From the NCBI RefSeq assembly GCF_015265435.1, contig NZ_JABJWH010000040.1:1-64000 (forward strand): DNA of 64,000 nt, read 5' to 3'. Each line of letters begins with the position of its first letter. The first letter of the stretch is position 1. Origin of the DNA: Alloalcanivorax profundimaris. Lineage in GTDB: Bacteria > Pseudomonadota > Gammaproteobacteria > Pseudomonadales > Alcanivoracaceae. Made by a program: the position numbers and the translations under genes. Under the pieces are notes generated by a model. That model ran no database searches. It had not been told where the DNA came from and was given only the letters and a program-made list of their open reading frames with translations. Positions 58,009-64,000 of this stretch are shown here, in pieces.

Positions 58009-60314
58009 GCACGGCCTTCGAGACCACCACCTACACCGTGGCGGTGCGCGCCCTGTGCGAGTTCACCGCCAAGGCCGGGGACCTGGACCTGCGTTTCACG
58101 CCGTCGCCCACCGCCCAGGAGGGCATCGCCGGCCACGCCACCGTCACTGGCCGGCGCGGCCAGGGCTACGAAACGGAAGTGGCGTTGAGCGGCGAGCACC
58201 GCCACCTCAGGGTCCGTGGCCGCGCCGATGGCTATGATCCGCGCCGCAACCGGCTGGAGGAGATCAAGACCTTCCGCGGCGACCTGGCCCGCCAGCCCGG
58301 CAACCACCGGGCCCTGCACTGGGCCCAGCTCAAGGTCTACGGCGCTTTGCTGTGCCGGGCCCGGGAGCTGGACAGCGTGGAGCTGGCGCTGGTCTATTTC
58401 GATGTGGTCAAGCAGAAGGAAACGCCGCTACGGGAAACCCACGCCGCCGCCGATCTGGAGGCGTTTTTCCAGGACCAGTGCGAGCGCTTCCTGCAATGGG
58501 CGTACCGGGAACTGGCCCACCGCCGCCACCGGGACGAGCACCTGGCCCGCCTGGTGTTCCCCCACCAGGATTTTCGCCCCGGCCAGCGGGTGCTGGCGGA
58601 ATCGGTCTACCAGACCGCCTGCACCGGCCGCGCCCTGCTGGCCCAGGCGCCCACCGGCATCGGCAAGACCCTGGGTACGCTGTTTCCGCTGCTCAAGGCG
58701 GCCCCCGGCCAGGGCCTGGACAAGCTGTTCTTCCTCAGCGCCAAGACCCCGGGCCGGCGCCTGGCCCTGGACGCGGTGCGCACCCTGACCCCGGACCCGG
58801 TGGCGCCGGCGCCCGGCGACCCGCCCCTGCGTACCCTGGAACTGATCGCCCGGGAAAAAAGCTGCGAGCACCCGGACCGGGCCTGCCATGGCGAGTCCTG
58901 CCCGCTGGCGGCGGGCTTCTACGACCGCCTGCCGGCGGCCCGCGCCGCCGCCGCTGGCGAGGCGATGCTGGACCGGGCGCGGCTGCGCGAGCTGGCCCTG
59001 GAGCACCAAGTCTGCCCCTACTACCTGAGCCAGGAAATGGCGCGCTGGAGCGACCTGGTGGTGGGCGACTACAACTATTTCTTCGACCTGTCCGCGCTGC
59101 TGCACGGCCTGGCCACGGAGAACCAGTGGCGGGTGGCGGTGCTGGCGGACGAGGCCCACAACCTGGTGGACCGGGCCCGGGGCATGTACAGCGCCGAGCT
59201 GGATCAGATCGCTTTCCGCCGCGTGAAGCGCGCCGTGCCCAAGGATCTCAAGGGCGCCTTCGACCGCCTCAACCGCCAGTGGAACGCCCTCAACAAGGAC
59301 ATCGACGCCGCCCAGCCGGACCGGGACTACCGGGTCCACGACGATCCGCCCCAGGCGTTTCTGTTCGCCTTGCAGCAGATGCTGGCCGCCATCAACGACC
59401 ACATGGCCGAACACCCGGAACCCCTGGACGGCGAACTCACCCGTTTCTATTTCGACGCCCTGCATTTCAACCGGGTGGCGGAGCTTTACGACGGCGACGC
59501 CTTCCTGTTCGACAGCGAACGGCTGGCCCCCGCCCGGGGGCGGCCCGGCTCCCGCCTGTGCCTGCGCAACGTGGTGCCGGCGGCGCTGCTGGCGCCGCGC
59601 TTCGAGACCGCCCGCGCCGCCGTGCTGTTCTCCGCCACGCTGAGCCCGGCCCGTTATTACGCCGATCTGCTCGGCCTGCCGGCGGACACCGCCTGGGTGG
59701 ACGTGCCCACCCCGTTCCGTGCCGAGCAGCTTGAGGTGCGTATCGCCTGGCGCATCTCCACCCGCTACCGGGACCGCCCGGCGTCCCTGGCGCCCATCGC
59801 CGAGCTGATGGGCGGGCAATACCGGCAGCGGCCCGGCAATTACCTGGCGTTTTTCAGCAGCTACGACTATCTGGAGCGGGTGCTGGCGGTGTTCCGCCAG
59901 CAATGGCCGGACGTGCCGGTCTGGGCCCAGGAGCGGCGCATGGACGAAAACGCCCGCCAGGACTTTCTGGACCGTTTCCAGGACGGCGGCGAGGGCATCG
60001 GTTTCGCGGTGCTGGGCGGCGCCTTCGCGGAAGGCATCGACCTGCCGGGCCGGCGCCTGATCGGCGCCTTCGTGGCCACCCTGGGCCTGCCCCAGGTGAA
60101 CCCGGTGAACGAACAGTTCAAGGAACGGCTGGCGGCCCTGTTCGGCGACGGCTACGACTACACCTATCTGTACCCGGGGCTGCGCAAGGTGGTGCAGGCC
60201 GCCGGCCGGGTGATCCGCACCGACGACGACCAGGGCGTGGTGCACCTGATCGATGACCGCTTCGGCCGCTCTCAGGTACGCGCCCTGCTGCCCGGCTGGT
60301 GGCGGTTGGGGTAG
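58005..60314 (+). CDS. XPD/DinG-type DNA helicase with N-terminal PD-(D/E)xK nuclease-like domain
   Basis: A 769-residue protein starting at GTG 58005. The first 180 residues hold RGRADGYD and LEEIKTF, a D...ExK arrangement of RecB/Cas4-like nucleases, and WAQLKVYGALL. The helicase begins with PHQDFRPGQ, Walker A APTGIGKT and the DEAH box ADEAHN. Between them four Cys (SCEHPDRACHGESCPL and VCPYY) match the 4Fe-4S site of XPD helicases. Motif VI is QAAGRVIR. It is a 5-prime-3-prime superfamily 2 helicase, probably working with the FAN1-like nuclease in repair of blocked or crosslinked DNA. Coupling of the two genes is seen; the joint task is inferred. Confidence 0.87.
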   Translation: MSTAFETTTYTVAVRALCEFTAKAGDLDLRFTPSPTAQEGIAGHATVTGRRGQGYETEVALSGEHRHLRVRGRADGYDPRRNRLEEIKTFRGDLARQPGNHRALHWAQLKVYGALLCRARELDSVELALVYFDVVKQKETPLRETHAAADLEAFFQDQCERFLQWAYRELAHRRHRDEHLARLVFPHQDFRPGQRVLAESVYQTACTGRALLAQAPTGIGKTLGTLFPLLKAAPGQGLDKLFFLSAKTPGRRLALDAVRTLTPDPVAPAPGDPPLRTLELIAREKSCEHPDRACHGESCPLAAGFYDRLPAARAAAAGEAMLDRARLRELALEHQVCPYYLSQEMARWSDLVVGDYNYFFDLSALLHGLATENQWRVAVLADEAHNLVDRARGMYSAELDQIAFRRVKRAVPKDLKGAFDRLNRQWNALNKDIDAAQPDRDYRVHDDPPQAFLFALQQMLAAINDHMAEHPEPLDGELTRFYFDALHFNRVAELYDGDAFLFDSERLAPARGRPGSRLCLRNVVPAALLAPRFETARAAVLFSATLSPARYYADLLGLPADTAWVDVPTPFRAEQLEVRIAWRISTRYRDRPASLAPIAELMGGQYRQRPGNYLAFFSSYDYLERVLAVFRQQWPDVPVWAQERRMDENARQDFLDRFQDGGEGIGFAVLGGAFAEGIDLPGRRLIGAFVATLGLPQVNPVNEQFKERLAALFGDGYDYTYLYPGLRKVVQAAGRVIRTDDDQGVVHLIDDRFGRSQVRALLPGWWRLG

Positions 60315-60316
60315 GA

Positions 60317-60346
60317 CCGGTTAACAGCCGCGCCGGTTAGCAGCCG
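60317..60346. repeat. imperfect 16-base tandem duplication at the end of the HAD gene
   Basis: CCGGTTAACAGCCG (60317-60330) and CCGGTTAGCAGCCG (60333-60346) differ at one base in 14, with a 16-base period. The second copy contains the stop codon of the HAD gene; the first copy would give a second stop (TAA) in a similar context. Confidence 0.6.
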
Positions 60347-61026
60347 AACCGCGCCGCCATGTCCAGCAAATCCTCGAACAGGAAATCGTGGTCCTCGGAA
60401 AACTGCTTGGCCGGGCCTTTCGGTCCGTATTCCAGTGGCCGTTTCACATAGGCGGTGCGCAGGCCGGCGGCCCGGGCGGCCTCCAGATCATCCTGGTGGG
60501 TGGCGACCATCAGTACCTGCTCCGGGCTCACCTGAAAGGTTTCCGCCACGCCCAGGTACATCCTGGGGTCCGGTTTAAAGGTGCCGAAGGTCTCGGCGGA
60601 CAGGATACGGCTCCAGGGCAGATCCCCATGGGTGGCCAGATCCTCGAGAAGACTCAGGTTGCCGTTGGACAGGGTGCAGGTGGTAAAGCGCCGCTTCAGC
60701 CGGTGCAAGGCCGGCGAACCGTCCGGCCAGGGATCGAGCCGGTGCCAGGCCAGATTCAGATGCCGCTTCTGGCTTTCATCGAGATTGTCGATGCCGAATC
60801 GCTCCAGTATCTCCTCAAGGATCGAGAAGTGGATGTCATCGATCAGCGCCCAGGGCGCTTCCCCGGATACCACCCTGGCCATGGCCGGCTTATAGCCGGC
60901 CCGCCAGGCGAGGGTGAACTCATCGGAGGGCACCGGCAGGTTCAGGGCCCGCGCTTCCCGTTCGATGGAACCGAACCAGTCGACCACCGTCCCGAACACA
61001 TCGAAGGCCATCACCTGAATGCTCAT
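60337..61026 (-). CDS. HAD-family type II haloacid dehalogenase-like hydrolase
   Basis: A 229-residue HAD protein. The nucleophile is Asp9 in FDVFGTVVDWFGS; the second motif Ser/Thr in CTLSNGNLSLLE; the lysine/acid loop FGTFKPDPRMYLGVAE; and HQDDLEAARAAGLRTAYVKRP. The cap and spacing are those of L-2-haloacid dehalogenases, which remove halide from short 2-haloacids such as chloroacetate. ATG 61026 was chosen; GTG 61035 is possible. It lies 17 bases after the cytochrome gene on the same strand, so they may be co-transcribed. Confidence 0.87.
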   Translation of the reverse strand: MSIQVMAFDVFGTVVDWFGSIEREARALNLPVPSDEFTLAWRAGYKPAMARVVSGEAPWALIDDIHFSILEEILERFGIDNLDESQKRHLNLAWHRLDPWPDGSPALHRLKRRFTTCTLSNGNLSLLEDLATHGDLPWSRILSAETFGTFKPDPRMYLGVAETFQVSPEQVLMVATHQDDLEAARAAGLRTAYVKRPLEYGPKGPAKQFSEDHDFLFEDLLDMAARFGC

Positions 61027-61043
61027 TGCCGTCACTTCCTGGC

Positions 61044-62651
61044 TTATTGAGCGTCCACGTTAGCACGAGGGCGGGCGCCGCCGTCGTGGTCCTTCTCCCA
61101 TTGCTCCAGGGTCCCCGGCGCGCCCAGCTTGTAGCCGTTCACCGTCTTGCCGTAGTAGTCGCGATCCCGGTTGCCGTGGAACGCCTTGATGGTGGCCTCC
61201 AGGTCGCCGTCGAAGCGCGGGTCCTGGGGGCGCGGGTGGCTGTTGATGTAGGCGGACAGGTCCCAGGCCTGCTGGTCGGTGAGGCTGCCCGGGCGGCCCA
61301 GGGGCATGTTGGCCTTGATGAAATCCGCGCCGGTGTTGACCCGGTGCATGCCGGCGCCCCAGTTGTAGGCGTGGGGTCCCCACAGCGGCGGAAACTCATA
61401 GTCCTTGGTGGGCCGGTCGGTGCCGGGGCGGGCGGTGCCCTGGCCGTCGTCGCCGTGGCACAGCGCGCAGTGCGCGGCGAACAGGGCGGCGCCCCGCTCC
61501 GGCGACGGCGCCTGCGACGGCGCGGCCAGGGCCGGGTAACCCTGGCCGTCCAGGGTGCGGCCGCTGGGCGCGCCGCTGGCCTGCCAGTGCATGTAGGCCT
61601 GCAGGGCGGTGACCAGATCGCTGTCCGGCGCCGGTGCAACGCCCTTGGCCGAGCCCTGGGCGTTCTCGGAATAGGTGAAGCAGCCGACGATGCGGTCCGC
61701 CATGGTGTTGATGCGGTCGTTCTTGCTCCGGTACTTGGGGTACAGGCCCCAGGCCGCCCACATGGGGGCGGAATCCGCCTGGCGGCCGCTGTTCAGGTGG
61801 CAGTTCACGCAGGCCTGGCCGTTGCCCACGAAGGGCGCGGAGTCCGCATGGGTGGGGGTGGCGCTGAAGATGGCGGCGCCCCGGCGGATGACCTCGCCGT
61901 CCGGGCCGTCCGGCAGGTCGGCCAGCAGCGGTGGCTGGAAGTGGCCCTGGACGGCGTCCGCCCGGGCCGGCGCCGGGTCCGGCCGGGTGGTGTCCGGCAC
62001 CTGGCCCCGGGCGGGCAGGGCGGCCAGCCACGCGGACACCGCCTTGATTTCCTCGTCACTGAGCTGTTCCGCGACCCGTTTCATCAGGCCGTCGGCATCG
62101 TTGTCCCGGGTGCCGTTCTTCCACGCCTGGAGCTGGCTTTCCAGGTAGCCGGCGTGCTGCCCGGCGAGGCCGGGGAAATGCGGCGCCACGCCGCGCGCGC
62201 CGGCGCCGTGGCAGGCCACGCAGGCGGGCAATTGGTCCGCCCAACGCCCGTTCACCGCCAGCTCCCGGCCGGCGGACCGGTGGTCGCCGGAGGCGGCGCC
62301 GCCGTCGCGGGGAGGCAGGCCGGCATAGTAGGCCGCCACGGCCTGGATCCGCGCGTCCGACAGGCCCTTGGCGATGGGCATCATAATCGGATTCCGGCGC
62401 TGGCCGTCCGCCAGATCGTGCATCTGCTTGGCCAGGTAGCCCGCCGGCAAACCGGCCAGGGACGGGAAGCCGGCGGCGTTGCCGTGGCCGTCCGGCCCGT
62501 GGCAACTGGCACAGGGGGCCACCCCGGGGGCGCCCTGGTTGGCCAGGGTTTCGCCGGAGACGGCGGCGGTGGCGGTACACGGCGGGCCGGCCAGCGCGGC
62601 GACGGCCAGCAGGGCCCGGAAGGTCGACGGGAATCGGGTTGTTGTTTTCAT
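61044..62651 (-). CDS. tetraheme cytochrome c: di-heme c4-like + TsdA-like fusion
   Basis: A 535-residue exported cytochrome with a signal peptide ending in ATAAV near residue 31. Four CxxCH sites are present: CASCH (47-51), CVACH near 137, CVNCH near 245 and CALCH near 394. The first half resembles cytochrome c4 (GFPSLAGLPAGYLAKQMHDLADGQRRNPIMMPIAKGLSD). The second half, with GNGQACVNCHLNSGRQADSAPMW, NTMADRIVGCFTYSEN and GAALFAAHCALCHGDDGQG, is close to thiosulfate dehydrogenase (TsdA) proteins; the Cys in RIVGC may be a heme ligand. It would combine an electron acceptor with an oxidase-type module. The substrate is inferred, not shown. Confidence 0.83.
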   Translation of the reverse strand: MKTTTRFPSTFRALLAVAALAGPPCTATAAVSGETLANQGAPGVAPCASCHGPDGHGNAAGFPSLAGLPAGYLAKQMHDLADGQRRNPIMMPIAKGLSDARIQAVAAYYAGLPPRDGGAASGDHRSAGRELAVNGRWADQLPACVACHGAGARGVAPHFPGLAGQHAGYLESQLQAWKNGTRDNDADGLMKRVAEQLSDEEIKAVSAWLAALPARGQVPDTTRPDPAPARADAVQGHFQPPLLADLPDGPDGEVIRRGAAIFSATPTHADSAPFVGNGQACVNCHLNSGRQADSAPMWAAWGLYPKYRSKNDRINTMADRIVGCFTYSENAQGSAKGVAPAPDSDLVTALQAYMHWQASGAPSGRTLDGQGYPALAAPSQAPSPERGAALFAAHCALCHGDDGQGTARPGTDRPTKDYEFPPLWGPHAYNWGAGMHRVNTGADFIKANMPLGRPGSLTDQQAWDLSAYINSHPRPQDPRFDGDLEATIKAFHGNRDRDYYGKTVNGYKLGAPGTLEQWEKDHDGGARPRANVDAQ

Positions 62652-62754
62652 TGGGTGGCTCCCTGACGCGGTGGTGGAAGGGGAGTTGCCTGCGGACGAT
62701 TTTGCGTCAAGGAGCCGTGAAGGTAAATATTGTTTATATGCTTATTCTATTTGG

Positions 62755-64000
62755 TTATTTACCCGTCCCCGCATATTGATCCCGCAGAGCCTTGCGGTTG
62801 AGCTTGCCCACGGCGGTCTTGGGGATGGCGTCGGTGAAGATTACCCGGCGCGGTTTCTTGTAGGACGCCACCTGTTCCGTCACGAAGGCGATCAGGGTGT
62901 CCTCGTCCACGTTCTGGTCCGGCTTCAGTGCCACCACGGCGGTCACCGCCTCCACCCATTTGGCGTCCTGGACGCCGATCACCGCGCACTCCGCCACCGC
63001 CGGGTGGGCCACCAGCACGTCCTCCACTTCCCGGGGGTACACGTTGTAGCCGCCGGTGATGATCATGTCCGAGGTGCGGTCCTTGAGATGCAGGTAGCCA
63101 CGCTCGTCGAACGCCGCCACGTCCCGGGTGCGTAGCCAGCCGCCCTCCATGAACATCTCCTGGTTCAGCGCCGGGGCATTGTGGTAGCCGGCCATCATCG
63201 ACGGCGCGCGCACCGCGATCTCGCCGGGCTCGCCGGCGGGCACGTCCTGGCCGGCCTCGTCCACCAGCCGGATCTCCACGTCCAGGGACGGCCGGCCGCA
63301 GGCGCCCAGCAGCTCGTCCTGGTGGTCCTCGGGGCGCAGCACCGCGATGGTCAGCGGGCACTCGGTCTGGCCGTAGTACTGCCAGAATTTCTCCCGGCCC
63401 CACAGTTGCATGGCCTGCTCGATCACCGGTCTTGGCATGGGCGAGGCGCCGTAGATCACCTGGCGCAGATGGCTCACGTCCGTGGTCACGAAGCGGGGAT
63501 GGCCGAGCAACATCTGCAGCATGGTGGGCACCATGTTCACCGCGGTGATGCGTTCCTTCTCGATCAGGTCCAGGAAAGCGTCCGGGTCGAAGCCGGGCAT
63601 GATCACGGTGCGCGCGCCGCGCAGCCAGAATGGCAGCACGAACACGCCGGAAGCGTGGATCAGGGAGGCGGCGTGCAGCATGGCATCGTCGCGCTGTACG
63701 TTGACCAGATTCAGCAGCACGTTGCGGCAGATGCCGGCGTAGGAGGCCTGGGTGTGTTGCGCCGCCTTCAGGGTGCCGGTGGTGCCGGAGGTGAACAGGG
63801 TCAGGATCACGTCGTCCGGTTGCACCGCCACGTCCGGCGCCGCCGCGCTGCAGTCCGCGGCGGCGGCCAGCAGATCGTCGCCCACGGCGTCGGCGCCGAT
63901 GCCGTGGCACACCAGCCCCGGGCGCGCCTCGCGCAAGGCCGCCGCCCGTTCCGCCAGGTCGGCGCCGTACAGCAGCACCCCGGCGCCGGTTTCCTCCAGC
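62755..64000 (-). CDS. acyl-CoA synthetase / AMP-dependent ligase, 5-prime end beyond the window
   Basis: A partial gene: the reading frame is open to the right edge at 64000, so roughly 100 N-terminal residues are missing. The visible part has the AMP-binding loop LTLFTSGTTGTLKAAQ (Leu where Pro is usual), IYGASPMPRPVIEQAMQLWG, YYGQTECPL, the A8 region LHLKDRTSDMIITGGYNVYPREVEDVL and the C-terminal lysine motif IPKTAVGKLNRKALR. It activates a fatty or aromatic acid as acyl-CoA. It is upstream of the cytochrome gene in the same direction with a 103-base AT-rich gap (62652-62754). The specific acid is unknown. Confidence 0.88.
   Translation of the reverse strand, partial: LEETGAGVLLYGADLAERAAALREARPGLVCHGIGADAVGDDLLAAAADCSAAAPDVAVQPDDVILTLFTSGTTGTLKAAQHTQASYAGICRNVLLNLVNVQRDDAMLHAASLIHASGVFVLPFWLRGARTVIMPGFDPDAFLDLIEKERITAVNMVPTMLQMLLGHPRFVTTDVSHLRQVIYGASPMPRPVIEQAMQLWGREKFWQYYGQTECPLTIAVLRPEDHQDELLGACGRPSLDVEIRLVDEAGQDVPAGEPGEIAVRAPSMMAGYHNAPALNQEMFMEGGWLRTRDVAAFDERGYLHLKDRTSDMIITGGYNVYPREVEDVLVAHPAVAECAVIGVQDAKWVEAVTAVVALKPDQNVDEDTLIAFVTEQVASYKKPRRVIFTDAIPKTAVGKLNRKALRDQYAGTGK

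Noticed and set aside
1-64000. CRISPR arrays, tRNA or rRNA genes, riboswitches, prophage or integrative elements
   Set aside because: I read the intergenic stretches and saw no spaced direct repeats, tRNA-like cloverleaf with attached integrase, rRNA blocks or phage genes. Small structured RNAs could be missed without a covariance search.

Overview
The window is a very GC-rich (roughly two-thirds G+C), gene-dense chromosomal stretch from a Gram-negative bacterium with an outer membrane: it encodes trimeric-type porins, a TonB-dependent receptor, several lipobox lipoproteins and Tat-exported redox enzymes. Gene content (periplasmic PaoABC, split HpaG, TTT and MHS transporters, IclR regulators, REP-type palindromes) fits a metabolically versatile gammaproteobacterium, perhaps marine and Alcanivorax- or Pseudomonas-like. 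The genus is a guess from style, not shown. I see no rRNA, tRNA, insertion sequence, prophage, CRISPR array or replication origin. About 58 protein genes are supported.

Layout. 1-5.9 kb: an SDR oxidoreductase, an unrecognised protein coupled to a Nudix hydrolase, an EamA/MFS exporter pair on the minus strand, and an epimerase-like reductase. 6.1-10.9 kb: the periplasmic molybdenum aldehyde oxidoreductase paoABC plus a DUF72 gene. 11.1-11.8 kb: a HigBA-type toxin-antitoxin pair with a perfect inverted repeat upstream. 12.4-19.5 kb: a probable Fur-controlled operon of a 1093-residue Ca-site/TPR lipoprotein, a TonB-dependent receptor broken by a 1-base frameshift, and a MauG/CCP-like di-heme protein. 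19.6-25.8 kb: a PAS-GAF-GGDEF diguanylate cyclase, a hydrolase, an Imm10-like / RlaP / DUF2314-DUF2185 gene group, and a lipoprotein. 26-31.5 kb: an MDR oxidoreductase, a proline-racemase-superfamily enzyme with both catalytic Cys replaced, an MHS symporter, an exported acetamidase/formamidase and a thioredoxin.

31.6-38 kb is a catabolic/uptake module: porin (minus), IclR regulator, TrzA/SsnA-type amidohydrolase lacking two active-site residues, and a NitT/TauT-type ABC transporter, closed by a strong terminator. 38-42.8 kb: esterase, Tat-exported aldo/keto reductase, carrier, AraC regulator and LysE exporter. 43-55.1 kb is a second module: porin, TIM-barrel amidohydrolase, RidA protein and TctC on the minus strand; divergently, a flavin reductase, IclR regulator, HpaG1-HpaG2-HpaH-HpaI, TctB-TctA and a semialdehyde dehydrogenase. 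Three copies of GTCCA-N5-TRGAC lie in the two control regions and probably mark the regulon of the local IclR protein. The enzymes make up the lower homoprotocatechuate (meta-cleavage) route from the tricarboxylate intermediate to pyruvate and succinic semialdehyde, but no ring-cleaving enzyme is present here, so the true substrate is open.

55.1-64 kb: a REPIN, a DUF2238 membrane protein, a second thioredoxin, a FAN1-like nuclease coupled to an XPD-type nuclease-helicase, then on the minus strand a haloacid-dehalogenase-type hydrolase, a tetraheme cytochrome c and an acyl-CoA ligase that runs off the right edge.

The best candidates for undescribed biology are the Fur-linked lipoprotein/receptor/di-heme operon, the lower-Hpa module with its three-site operator, and the amidohydrolase with a degenerate active site inside a complete uptake operon.
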